A DNA stretch of 64,000 nt. It comes from Silurus meridionalis. Its lineage: Eukaryota > Chordata > Actinopteri > Siluriformes > Siluridae. The DNA is taken from positions 11,224,846 to 11,288,845 of the forward strand of contig NC_060906.1 of assembly GCF_014805685.1 (NCBI RefSeq). Reading direction: 5' to 3'. Shown here piece by piece: positions 52,867 to 64,000 of the stretch (position 1 is the first letter of the stretch; each line of letters opens with the position of its first letter). Position numbers and translations under genes: made by a program. The notes beneath the pieces were generated by a model. It made no database searches. It was given only the letters and a program-made list of their open reading frames with translations, and was not told where the DNA came from.

Positions 52867-54125
52867 TTCTTATACAATCAAGTCTGTCTATTGGCTTAGC
52901 CAAAAATCTGTTTTCTTTCAGGGCCTGTTTGCACTGTGGTATTGTAGTGCCATTAATACAGGATTGTCATGAAGGTATCTACAAAGGTCTATAGATGGTA
53001 AAACACCCTGGAGGTCGGGTGAAGAATTTCTTCACACATTCCTAGTCGCAATATTACAGCACAGTTTTTGGCAATGGCAATACTGAGCAGGAAAATTGCA
53101 TTATTTTTTCATTATCGTTGTTATGCATCCTGTTTGTAATATCTGGCCCTTTTTGAATCTGAAACACAATTTTCTAACTCCAGATCAGGGATTGTCAGGA
53201 TCAATTAGAAATGGTACTTATAAAATTAGAAACTTTCTCCCTTCCCTGTCAATCTCAAGCAATAAAGAAACTATTCTAAAGTGATTTATGTTCAATCTGT
53301 TACTAATGACAGTTAATATGTGATTCTACAAACACATCTACAGTCTTTTTCTTGGAAATTCATGTCCAGAAACGAAAATGCTTTTGTAAAGTGTTCTTTG
53401 GATAGTTACAAGTTTTTCTCATAAGGAAACTCTTTGCTCCAGCATTCTAAAAACGCCTTCCCCCCAGATGGCCTAACTTTTTTCTTTTTTTTTTCCCTGA
53501 GATTTTCTTTTTCCTCCCACTTGATCCACCACTGCAAAAAAGAAATTACCAAAAAAAAAAAAAAGCTAAATCTCTCAATCATTAAAAAAGTAAATAAGAA
53601 AATATTTTTCTCTTGGAGTTAAATATCTGAAAATCTGTATTTCCTCTTTTTTTCCCAAAAGCAAAACAAAAGAACACCCTGAAAGTTCAATAATAATCAA
53701 AAACAGCTCTTCAGCCATACATTTGATTTCTGTCTCCCTTTTAGCAAAGCTTCATCAACGACTCTAAACCTTCCAGGCATCTGTTAAAAAAATAAAAAAC
53801 AAATACTAATTTGGGCAACTTAAGACTGACTCAGTGTCTGAACAATTTACTGGGCTGGGGATTTCCATTGGCAGGGGCACTGGTGTGTAGGCGATTTAAG
53901 TTGCATGTTGCTTGGAATTAATAGGTCATAAAAAGTCATATGATTATCGTTAAGCCACGATAAAGCAATGCATGTGCTACTTAGTGGATCTAATCGCATG
54001 TCCTCGTAATGGTCACTTATGGTTTTCAAACTGCCTGAGTGATTCACAGCACTGACAACATACAGCCTGGGACTTAGCACTTAGCTCTCATCAGCACGTA
54101 ATTAGTTATCATTGTTCTCATGTGG
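52420..54125 (-). other. Probable 3' UTR and spacer of the TMEM61-like gene
   Basis: No coding seen after the stop at 54126. The nearest - strand AATAAA is near 52,420, next to a family B repeat, so the 3' UTR could be up to 1.7 kb. This is inference only. Confidence 0.35.
52817..52863. repeat. (CA)n microsatellite
   Basis: About 46 bp CA tract between BSND and the TMEM61-like gene. Confidence 0.95.
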
Positions 54126-56926
54126 TCAGGAGGGCTGAGTCATGATCATGGTCGGTTGGGGGAGTGTGCTGGTCTTCATGGCCGTTTCATAGGATGGTGG
54201 AGGCTCCATGTCCCAGGGAGGTGGAGTTCCAGGTAGGCTGTGGAGACTGGTGAGTACCGGAGGGGGGCTCTGGGTCGAACGCCGCTCTTCCGCTGAAGCC
54301 CTGCGGATTCTGTCCAGCCTCCTGCAGATGATAAAAAAGAGAGATGACATGCAGTTTCCCTCCTCAGAGCTTGCTCTAAATCAGTGGTCCCCAAACCCCG
54401 GGCTGTGGACCGGCACCGGTCCGTGGGTCAATTGGTACCGGGCCCCACAAAAAGAATTCATAACTTTTTTCCATTTTATTTATTACCTGATTCTGAAAGA
54501 TGTTTTATTTTTGGAAATTTCCGGAAACTCTCCACCACATCTGTCTATGACTCACTCTTGATGCATGTCAAGATGTTTGCCACGGTCACATGTCTCACCT
54601 CCATCCTCTACCTTCTTAAAGGGGCTCCACATAATACATTACCACTAAATTCAAACCCCCAAGCTAGCAAAATAACCAAAAAACAAAACAGTGGATTCAC
54701 ATTTATTTATTATTATATTTAAATTTTTATTCCGGTCGTTTTATTTTATTTTGTTGTATTTATCCGCCACACTTTAAAAGCCGGTCCGTGGCGCAAAAAA
54801 TCGCTGCTCTAAATGACATGTTTACTTCAGGTATCTGTTGAATAAACATCCCAGCTGGACAACTACTAATCATTATTTGTTAATAGTTTTCAAAAACCAC
54901 GTATTAAATTTTCTACTATAGACCAACGCTGTTTAAAGAAAGTCTTCCATTTGTACACCAAAAGCATTTTAAAAAGGCTTGAAGACTTATTATACAGTAG
55001 TGTAAATTGCATTATTTATTTAAAATTCAACAATACTCTAGGTTAAGCTCCGACCCTGGGCAAAGACGTATATCCTATATACAAAGTGACATGAAAGTAT
55101 ATGTTATTATTTACAATGTATTATTAAGCCGTCATCTTTCTGGCTTTGTCTAACAAACAGAGAAGCTACACAGATGTCTTTAACTCAAACAGAGAAAGGA
55201 CAGATCCTGTCTACCTGCAGCCAGATCTTCAATCAAGCCTTTCAGCTTGCCAGCAGTTGAATAAAACATAATAACTTCATTACTCATTGCCACAAGCTTT
55301 TGGCCTTATTATATTTTCAGGTTGTTTTTTTTTTTTACTTCATGCTGCTTTGAATATTTTAATAAACGATCCAAATAGGCCTGCTTTTTATAAACAGGCA
55401 TTATCATGTGGTTTGGGCAGGAATCAACAAAGACCCAAACAGACTAAACCTGGCATGACTCTATGGGAATGCAAAAAAAATCGCAGCCAATTGGCTCAAG
55501 AGACTTAGTGGAGTAAACCCAATGTTTTAAACCCAATAAGTTTATACAGTCAGCTGGAGTGTTTATTCTTTCATACAAACTTATTTAAAGCCAGAAAAGA
55601 GATAGCGAAGGGGAGGAAAAGGGAAAGGGACCCTCTAGAACATTTAAGATGATGTCAGCAAAATGCTCGCTCCAGCCCTTGCAAAACTCGCTTTCCTATT
55701 TCAACACGTGCGTACAGCTGACTCTGGTTTCTGTTAGCATTTGTTTTCCTAATCATACCATTATCATCAAGAAAGCACAGGGATTTGGCAACAGATGCAA
55801 CTCATGTCCTCTTCAGCCTAGTTCTGGGACACGAGCTTTATCAATGTGTTTTAAGTACGGTCCGGTGTGAGACAAACCAAAATCTGATTGGCAGTTTGCC
55901 TGCTTTTGTTTTGCTCTCAGACACGGACCAAATTAAGAAGGAGGAAGTCATTGAGCAACCACTGAGTGTCTTGAACTACTGATTTTAGCGAGCTCAAAGA
56001 GGTCGGAGAGCAACTAACATCGTCGCAAAAGTTCAAAATGAACGAAGAAAAAAAAAGGCTAGATTTCTGTCTCAGATCTGATGTGTATGGCAACCGGTGA
56101 CTATTTCAGCTCCAGCAATTTGCATCGTAAATCAGAAGTTTATAGAAGAAGTAAGTGCTGTGTTCTTGGCTTCCCCTTTACAATCTGGGCTTTCGACTGT
56201 TAAAAAAAAAAAAAAAAAAAAGGGTCAGAGTTAGGACAGGGTGCTGAACTATCGCATCTGTCATCCACTAAGGGACCACTTTTTTCTATTTTAATAGTGT
56301 AATTATGACGCGTTACTCTTTTTTATAAACATTAAAGCTAGATGGCATGGAAACTCAAACAGCACAAACCTGCAACCATTTTCATTTGATTGTTTCGCCG
56401 TCTTTTGTTCTGTTTGCTTTTCTCTCGCCTCACCGTTATGTTACTCATTAACCCTCAGGCTCTGTTTACTTTACAGCGACGGATGTTCCAGATAATCTCG
56501 TCTCATCTCATTTGATTCCTCTCGTCTCATAGCGTAAACGAACAGCGAATGAACACTCCTGGTTTCACGTCATTCATTGTTCCATTTTAAAAGAGCCATA
56601 GAAATAGGGCTTTTTTTTTTTTTTTTTACCTCTGCAAAGCGATGGCTTGCTCATACGTGTACTGGGTGCCGGTGCGCGAGTGCAGCAGGAAGTGACCCGG
56701 GATGGTCATGTTGTGGTTGCTGTTCTTCATGACTCTGCAGAACGAGTAGATGAGAACCCCGAAGCCGAGGACAGAGAGGGCTGACCCGAATGCACCAGCA
56801 AACATCATGAGGACAACGCCAAGAGCCACCAGCAGCACCCCCACACTCACCAGAGCTCTGTGGGTCAAAGGCACACGCCTCCGCTCCTCTGAGCCATCAC
56901 GCTCGGCCTCACTGCCCGCCACGCTG
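54126..56926 (-). CDS. Small two-TM protein with PPxY motif, TMEM61-like (5' end unresolved)
   Basis: Two exons on the - strand: about 56926 (or 56923) to 56630 and 54321-54126, joined as CAG AG|G AGG (phase 2). Stop TGA at 54126-54128. The first codes a polar start (GSEAERDGSEERRRVPLTHR), two hydrophobic helices (ALVSVGVLLVALGVVLMMFA and SALSVLGFGVLIYSF), then the tail TGTQYTYEQAIALQR. The second codes a basic stretch and a Pro-rich tail with PPPSYETAM, a PPxY motif of the kind bound by Nedd4-family WW domains. Human TMEM61 lies next to BSND, has two TMs and also PPPSYES, so an orthologue is likely, though identity in sequence is low. No in-frame ATG exists before the helices in the first exon, so the start codon must be on an upstream exon I could not place. 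Function unknown. Confidence 0.7.
54380..54810. mobile_element. hAT-like MITE, family C, copy 2
   Basis: Begins CAGTGGTCCCCAAACCCCGG and ends GGCGCAAAAAATCGCTGCTC; colinear with copy 1 at 36,834-37,290, but the right inverted end has decayed. It lies in the intron of the TMEM61-like gene (54322-56629). Confidence 0.85.
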
Positions 56927-56972
56927 CTAAAACCAGGTGTCAGTGTGTGTGTGTGTGCAGGTGTGGCTATGA

Positions 56973-57003
<31 letters not shown>

Positions 57004-57164
57004 GGCGTGTCCGTACAAAAGGGGTTATTTTGCACAGAGCACAGCACAAAATGCCAGGTCAGCCTGGTGTCAGCTCATGTCCCCAGAGATCAGTCGTGGA
57101 GAAGAATCACCCTAGAGCAGTGAGGGGAAAGAAACAACAGAACATGTAGAATTAATGCAGGATT

Positions 57165-57167
<3 letters not shown>

Positions 57168-57251
<84 letters not shown>
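57168..57251. repeat. (AT)n microsatellite
   Basis: About 84 bp AT tract just upstream (gene sense) of the TMEM61-like membrane exon. A TG repeat at 56971-57000 lies even closer. Confidence 0.95.
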
Positions 57252-57254
<3 letters not shown>

Positions 57255-58149
57255 ATTGAAATTTTTTTTTGTAAATGCCAGACACTCTCTCAGAAGAGAC
57301 TGATTTTTTTTATTTTATTGAACCATTTTGCACTAGAGTGCTCCGGAAGCTCGTGTTATATAGCCACTTCTTGATAAACCCACTAATGTAAAAACCTAAC
57401 CCCAAAAGTGAGCAAGTGCATCATAGAGTAGTAACATGAATTATTCATGAATTGTACAAAAAGATTTGTTCGATCAAAAATGGTGTTTGGAGACCACTTT
57501 TTTGGACCTTCTCAGTGTAAAGGAATAATATGAATGAATTATGTATGATATAAAGGAATAATATGTGTGTAATCAACACTAAAGCTGTCTTTGTGTTTTG
57601 AAAGGACATCTCACACATACACAAAATCCAAATTGCATTTCGCTGTAACATTTTCAACATTTTGCCAAATATCCTGCCATGCTTTATACTGATATTGACT
57701 AATCTGGACACTCTGATGTGCATTAATTCCATTTCTCCAGATGTTGTATTTCATGGACGCCATTGGTTGACTTAAGTTTGACACAGTTCCTATGTATGAA
57801 GTTGGAATAATGCTGGTTTGCATGACCAAAACAACCATCGTCTAATTGTACGAATCGTTTTTTTGTGTTTCGAAATAGATTTTCTGCTGTTTAAGAAGCA
57901 AACAACAATGTTAGGGACTTCTGTTGTCACATGATATCAGAGTGTGATGTCCATTGTCCTTACCACAACTTCAGGTTTTGGTGAACTGACACCACTGAAA
58001 GAAGACAGAATGGCAAGCAGATGATTCCTGTATATTACATTACAGCTTAATATTATATTACAAAACACCAGGAAGACTCATTTAAAACATGAATGTTTCT
58101 CCTGGCCATTTTAGAGGCCTACATGATGTGCAGACGGATACAAACATTG

Positions 58150-58153
<4 letters not shown>

Positions 58154-58194
<41 letters not shown>
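58154..58194. repeat. (TG)n microsatellite
   Basis: About 40 bp TG tract near the GC-rich block at 58.3-58.7 kb. Confidence 0.95.
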
Positions 58195-58195
<1 letters not shown>

Positions 58196-58272
58196 ATTTG
58201 CAACAACCAAAGCGTTCACATCAGTAATGCAAAAGGTTGTTGGTATGTTCTTCTAATGTTCTCGCGGCTTAC

Positions 58273-58700
58273 CTTGTTCATGTAGTCTCTTGGGATGTCT
58301 GTTCTTTTGGTAAAAAAAATAAAAAATAAAAAAAGGTTTGAAGATGAACGTTTCGCGGTGTTGAGGTCTATAAAAGAGGGATAGAGAGATGGAAACGAGC
58401 GAACACGAGCCGCGCAGCTGCAGCCGCAGGCACCACAGCCGAGTCCCTCATTTCCTGTAGGATCCAGCAGGAAAGACCAAAAAGAAGCGAGATCGCGCTT
58501 GTTTCGTCGAGGAACAAGAAGGCAGTCCCATTCATGCTCGACTTTTGTGCCTTCTCTGCCTCCCCTCCCCTCTCTCACTTTAAAAAAAAAGGAAAAGAAA
58601 TCCCCTAGAAAGGCCTTTAACGTCGCTAGAAAGCGCGGATGGTCCTCAGTGCCTGAGCCGCTCCTCACTGTCCCACAAACGGAGGAAGTTCTAGAGAGCG
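58273..58700 (-). promoter_or_regulatory. GC-rich block, candidate promoter and first exon of the TMEM61-like gene
   Basis: From about 58,380 to 58,690 the sequence is clearly richer in G+C and CpG than its AT-rich surroundings (for example cgagccgcgcagctgcagccgcagg). On the - strand it ends in ...ACATGAACAAG followed by donor GTAAGC at 58272. The short ATG AAC AAG frame does not continue cleanly into the next candidate exon (57994-57964, acceptor tctttcag, donor gtaagg), which gives a stop. So this is either an untranslated leader or a mis-assigned exon. Position and strand fit the start of the gene at 54-57 kb. Confidence 0.4.
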
Positions 58701-59059
58701 CACAAAGCCATCAGGAATCTAAAATCTGCGTTTACACACTGCCCCAGACCATGAATGAGCAGAATTTCTAGCCATGGTGGAAAGAAATAACCGATAATCG
58801 CTGTCTCTTGTTCTAGTCCATTATCCTTTGTGTTGGGGAGGAGATTTCATTTCCTCCTACAGCATTCAGATCATGACCAAGCTGAAAGGAGTAACCAGTC
58901 CACTGTATTCAGGCCTTTCAGGGTTTTAGTCTGGGATTAATTTGTGCAGCTGTGGTCAGAAATGATCCATTTATCTTTTTTATTTTTATTTTTATTTTTA
59001 TAATGGTGCCAGTAATGTAGGTCTATTTATTGTACATATTTTTGGTGTCTTCAGTAAGT

Positions 59060-59440
59060 AAAGCATCAAGTCAAGAAGCTTTTATTGTCATTTCAACCAT
59101 ATATAGCTGACGCAGTACACGGTGAAATGAACCCAGAACCCTGATGCTACATTTAACAACAATCACAGAAACTGAAATACACAGGGCTGAGGACTAGTAA
59201 GGGTCCTCGCCACAAGTGCATGTGTGCAACCTGATGCAAACAGTGCAAAGACAACACAAGACAGGGCAAGACAACACACAAAACACAAAATAGCTCCGCC
59301 AGTAAACCTGTTGTAACAAGACAAAGTGAACAAAGTTGATCAGTAGCCAAAATGTAAACAAAATGTTGTGCAAAAGAGCAATATAGCAGCAGTTGAGGAA
59401 AGATGTGCAAAAATGGCATGTAAACAGTTTATGTTTATGT
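59060..59440. repeat. Interspersed repeat with CA-rich body
   Basis: Contains AAGCTTTTATTGTCATTTCA and 'gcagtacacggtgaaatgaacc', phrases of a common fish repeat, then 'acaagacagggcaagacaacaca'. The type is not certain. Confidence 0.45.
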
Positions 59441-59805
59441 TATTGAAGTATGTATTGCCCAAACGTATTGTATAGACACCTGATTATCAGATCCAGATTT
59501 TAAAATATACTATGATAATGGAAACTGTAATTGTCCCTGTGGGGCTGTACAATGTGTTGCCTTCCTGCTAGTAGGTTATGCCTAGTGGATACCATTAGGA
59601 TCATAAGACCTTTGACAATTTACAGATCAAATGCTGGTATCTACTAAACACCAATATAAACCAAGTCATTGAGCATCCAGATTCAATAGAGCTCTTCAAT
59701 GGTTTCTTTCATTCAATGACAGTGATCTAATGTATTGCACAAACACATGGATGATGGTTTGTCATATTATTTGTAGTGGAAACCATTCGAATTTCTTTAA
59801 AGATT

Positions 59806-59840
<35 letters not shown>

Positions 59841-60073
59841 AGCAGGATATGTGCTAGCTGAACGGTTCATTTTTACAATTTGCTGTTTTCCTCCACTCTT
59901 CTGTGCAGGCTTTTCACTAGATTCAGGAGCGTGACTGTTGGGACTTGTGATCATTCAGGCTCATGAGCATTAATAAGATCTGGTGTTAGATGAGGAGGTC
60001 TGGTGTTTAGTATGTGTAAGAAAACCAAACTAGTCAATTATGCTTTTTAAAAGACACATGCATTTACTTTGAC

Positions 60074-60087
<14 letters not shown>

Positions 60088-60146
<59 letters not shown>
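60088..60146. repeat. (A)n(TA)n tract
   Basis: Poly-A followed by about 55 bp of TA. It abuts the left end of the Tc1-like element, which targets TA dinucleotides. Confidence 0.95.
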
Positions 60147-60149
<3 letters not shown>

Positions 60150-61077
60150 CAAAATTATAAACGCAACACTTTTGTTTTTGCCCTTATTTTCCATGAGCTG
60201 AACTCAAAGATCTAAGACTTTTTCTATGTACACAAAAATATTGTTCACAAATCTGTCTAAATCGGTGTTAGTGAACACTTCTCCTTTGCCGAGATAATCC
60301 ATCCACCTCACAGGTGTGGCATATCAAGATGCTGATTAGACAGCATGATTATTGCACAGGTGTGCCTCAGGCTGGCCACAATAAAAGACCACTCTAAAAT
60401 GTGCAGTTTTATTACACAGCACGATGCCACAGATTTTACAAGTTTTAATGAAGCATGTAATTGGCATGCTGACTGCAGGAACGTCCACCAGAGCTGTTAC
60501 CTGTGAAAGGCTGTGAAATTTGGCAGTACATCCAACCGGCCTCATAACATGTAACCACACCAGCCCAGGACCTCCACATCCTGCATCTTCACCTGCAAGA
60601 TTGTCTGAGACCAGCCACCCAGACAGCTGCTGCAGTAATCGGTTTGCATAACCAAAAAATGTCTGCTAAAACTGTCAGAAACCGTCTCAGGGAAGCTCAT
60701 CTGCATGCTCGTCGTCCTCATCGGAGTCTCGACCTGAGTGCAGTTTGTTGTCGTAACCGACTTGAGTGTCCAAATGCTCACATTCGATGGCGTCTGGCAC
60801 TTTGGTGAGGTGCTCACTTCACGGATGAATTGGACCCTCCTGGACCCCCAATACAGTACAACTGCACATTATAGTGTGTCCTTTTATTGTGGCAGCTTAA
60901 AGCACACCTGTGCATTAATCATGCTGTCTAATCGGCGGCACTGATTTACACAGATTTGTGAACAATATTTAAGATAGGCCTTTTGTGTACATAGAAAAAG
61001 TCTTAGAGAATCTTTGTGTTCAGCTTATGGAAAAATAGGGGCAAATACAAAAGTGTTGCATTTATAATTTTATTCAG
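60147..61077 (+). mobile_element. Tc1/mariner-like element, internally deleted, with transposase remnant
   Basis: Long imperfect inverted ends of over 100 bp: left ACGCAACACTTTTGTTTTTG, right CAAATACAAAAGTGTTGCAT. On the + strand from 60,657 a frame reads MSAKTVRNRLREAHLHARRP followed by HRSLDL, then after a break NRLECPNAHIRWRLALW and FTDE. These are the linker and first DDE region of a Tc1 transposase. The catalytic domain after FTDE is deleted. Dead copy. Confidence 0.85.
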
Positions 61078-61529
61078 GATAAATAAAAATGTGTTTATAA
61101 AAAAAAACTTTATTTGTAATGAAAAATCCTTTCTTTGCATGAATAACAGTTTTACACTCCCTTGACACCCAGACAAATGCTTTGTCGTGCCGCTTGTAAA
61201 ACTTTCCAAAGTTGTTCTTTCCTGGTTTGAGATTTCTTTCTGACCTTTCTGAACTGTGATCTCAGAGCAGTTCAATAGGAATTAGGTGTGGTGACTGGGT
61301 TGGCCATTCCATGAAAGATAACACTCCAGCCAACTGTTTGCTCTCTGAATAATGTGTACAGAGTTTGGATGTATGCTTTGGCTTAATTTATTCTTGTATG
61401 GTGAAGTTTTAATTGGCTGCAGACAGACACAATTGTATGGTGGTGTATTGAAGTATAGAATGGTAGCCATGTTGGCTCAGTATTCCTTTCACCCAGAAAA
61501 AGTCTCCAACCTTCCCTGCTACAAACCAA

Positions 61530-62572
61530 CAGAGGTGGCAAAAGTGCACACATCCTTCACTCAAGTTGAAGAACAGATACTCCTGTTTTAAAAGACTGGT
61601 AAAATTTGAAGTACTGACTACACTACTACAATTTAAAGTAAAGCAGTTTGGGTTCTGACTTGTACTTAAGTAAAAAGTAGCCATTACCACTACCTGTTTT
61701 AGTGTCACACTGGTAACTGAACCTCACATCATATTAATATATTAATACTAGAGCTGTCAATCCAATAAAATATTAAAATATTTTAGCTTAATAGCAACTT
61801 TTATTTGGTCTAAATGTACATTAAATTAACACTTTTCATGTTTTTAATACACTAACTGATTGTTTTAAATATATTCATTTCACTCAAAACCTCTCCCATT
61901 GTTATTAATTGTTATATTTATTTAATTATTTTACACTTTTATTTATTAAAATTATTCTTTTAATATAAATCTCTTTTGAGAGGTCTTGTTTCCTTAGCTA
62001 TATGTTCTTTTTTTGTGGTTGTTTTCATTGTTAAATGTAGTATGTGGCTTCTTCAAGAATTATGTTCCAGTTCCGGTTGCTTTCCCTCAGTTCGAGGTAG
62101 TTCAGTGGAGTAAAATGTTTTTTTTTTAATCTAATGTCTCAGTTCTCAGTCATGTTTGCATCGCTGACTCCCTCTGTCTCATCCACATTAACCCCAGACT
62201 TTTTGTTGCCTTCTGTCGCGCTTGTTGTTAGCTTCATAAATTAGTCTACATCTGTGATGTTTGAGAGCCAGGAAATCATACACCATTTGGTAGATTGAAA
62301 AAGCCACTAAATGACAGGAAATAGGTTGATGTGCTGAAAAAGGGGCGCACTGACAAGAAAAATATTGATCATGTCACCCTTATCGATAAAAACTAAAGTA
62401 ACGAGCCTGTTTGGAAAATGTAAGTAGAAAGTGTGGATATTTCTGTAACAAATGTAATGAGTAAACGTAAAAACTTCAAAAAATAAATAATAAAGTAAAG
62501 TGCTGATACCAGAAAACAAAAGTACAGTAACAAAGTATTTGTACTCCATTACTTCCCATCTCTGCAAACCAA
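61530..62572. mobile_element. 1 kb element with 'agaggtgggaagtaac' type end
   Basis: The right end (reverse) reads GAGATGGGAAGTAATGGAGT-ACAAATACTTTG; the left is the weaker CAGAGGTGGCAAAAGTGCAC. A second piece, AGAGGTGGGAAGTAACAAAG, is at 63,280-63,400. AT-rich, no coding. Confidence 0.55.
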
Positions 62573-62631
62573 CCTCAAACCATTAGGCCTCCACCTTCAT
62601 GTTTGGCTGTGGGTGTGAGACAGTCTGAGAA

Positions 62632-62705
62632 CAATTCAATTCAGTTTTTATTTGTATAGCTCTTAACAATGGACAATGTCCCAAAGCAGCTTTACAAAGA
62701 TAAAT
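62632..62705. repeat. SINE 3'-tail type repeat, copy 2
   Basis: TTTTTATTTGTATAGCTCTT plus 'aacaatggacaatgtcccaaagcagctttaca'. Same family as 30,757-30,848. Confidence 0.7.
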
Positions 62706-63279
62706 AAGTTATGACATTTGAATTTATATGTTAGCGCCTATAAGTTTAGTGCCTATAAGTCTATCCCTCAGTAACATCTCTCGTGTTCTATGACATAAAT
62801 AATTTCTTCAAAAGTCAAAAATGTCAAATTTCTTCCATGGATTCACCGACCATTTGTTGTTTGTTCTTGCCTTTGACCTAGTTTGTTACAAAGATTATGC
62901 ATGTGACTCAATAACAATAAAAGACTAGCACTTTATACACACATGTGTACCTTTAAAATGTAGAAAAAATTAATGTTACATATGGACTATGTACTTTTAA
63001 AGCTTTACTGTAACAGATAATCAGAGGACACATTACATCACCTTCATATGTTTCCTTGATGTATCATTGCACTTGTGATAGTTTATTCTCTTTCATAACT
63101 ATCTCTCTGGATTTGTTACAGATTTTGTAACCTGTAACAAATCTGCTGGTGTAACTATAAACTGTCAAATGAAGTTATAAAGATTTTAATGTAATATTTC
63201 TTGATCAATAAAAAAACAAATATTGATCTGTTATAATATTGATGCTGCCCCGTGCAGACTCACCACTGGTGTCCCACAG

Positions 63280-63390
63280 AGGTGGGAAGTAACAAAGTAC
63301 AAATACTTCGTTACTGTACTTAAGTAGATTTTTTCGGTATCAGTACTTTACTCCACTATTTATTTTTCAGACAACTTTTTACTTTTACTC

Positions 63391-63400
<10 letters not shown>
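63280..63400. mobile_element. Fragment of 'agaggtgggaagtaac' element
   Basis: AGAGGTGGGAAGTAACAAAG, 'tacaaatacttcgttactgtacttaagtag'. Related to 61,530-62,572. The remaining sequence to the window end holds two (AT)n tracts (63391-63416, 63641-63678), a SINE-like scrap at 63,870-63,930 and no gene. Confidence 0.6.
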
Positions 63401-63421
<21 letters not shown>

Positions 63422-63636
63422 TTGGCTGTCAAAATTAAAATTATTTTAAACGGCACGAAATTTTTTATAAAAATATTTTTATAAAATATCAGTAAACTTT
63501 TGTTTTATTTCTGAGTCTCAAATCAAACACCAAAATCCGCCATGATTCTCACAATTAACAAACTTCAATTACTGTCTTTATTGATCGTACAGATAAAAAC
63601 AATACATCATTTAAATCTGTAAAATGTCTATAATTG

Positions 63637-63682
<46 letters not shown>

Positions 63683-64000
63683 CTTCCTGACTTGACTTGA
63701 AGAGGTGCATTTTCTCCGGTATCACCTCATTAACTGTCCGTGTGGAAACATAGCAAAGGCTCAAAATGATGTAAACACATCTCTGCACTGATATAGCCTT
63801 TATATTTAATCACTGTACATATGCTTACATATATATCACATGCTGTAAATATGATACATGTTTAACACATCCAAGCTGCCAGTTTTGGGCACCTGAGCAA
63901 GCACTTAACTCACTACTGCTCATTTGGTAAATGAGATCATTAAGAGTCGCTCGGGATAAACACTTCCAACAGGAAGTGGCTATATCTCGCTATCTTTGTC

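Noticed and set aside
54208..54561. 117-codon frame on the + strand
   Set aside because: Antisense of the TMEM61-like last exon and a hAT MITE.
58216..58668. 150-codon frame on the - strand in the GC-rich block
   Set aside because: Basic, Phe-run composition with no homology; it fits a leader and promoter better than a protein.

Overview
This is a vertebrate nuclear genome window, almost certainly from a teleost fish. It holds split genes with GT-AG introns, abundant (TG)n and (AT)n microsatellites, and many teleost-style DNA transposon relics (Tc1/mariner, pogo/Tigger, hAT, MITEs). The exact species cannot be read from the sequence. The repeat style would suit an ostariophysan such as a catfish, but that is a guess.

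Layout. (1) From the left edge to 41,841 on the + strand lies most of USP24, a giant ubiquitin-specific protease. I traced 62 coding exons (7,119 nt including the stop, 2,372 codons) whose splice phases all join. The first roughly 250 residues lie upstream of the window. Its 3' UTR runs to a poly(A) signal near 44,780. (2) From about 45,540 to 46,150 on the - strand are decayed pieces of PCSK9, at the position where PCSK9 sits between USP24 and BSND in human. (3) From 48,848 to 51,565 (-) is BSND (barttin), four coding exons, 194 residues. (4) From 54,126 to about 56,926 (-) is a second small two-TM protein with a PPxY motif. It is in the place of TMEM61, and its first coding exon is not resolved. 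A GC-rich block at 58,270-58,700 may be its promoter and first exon. (5) From 58,800 to the right edge I see only transposons and simple repeats.

Gene order and orientation (USP24 +, PCSK9 relic -, BSND -, TMEM61-like -) mirror the human block TMEM61-BSND-PCSK9-USP24 as I know it, so this is ancient conserved synteny. USP24 is a housekeeping deubiquitinase. BSND encodes the accessory subunit of ClC-K chloride channels. The two small membrane proteins resemble one another and may be old tandem relatives. The most notable observation is the apparent loss of PCSK9: the prodomain cleavage-site region and part of the catalytic domain are still readable, but with a frameshift, a stop and missing parts.

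The USP24 introns hold most of the mobile DNA, including nested insertions in the introns at 1,080-2,867, 31,225-33,257 and 36,747-38,103.
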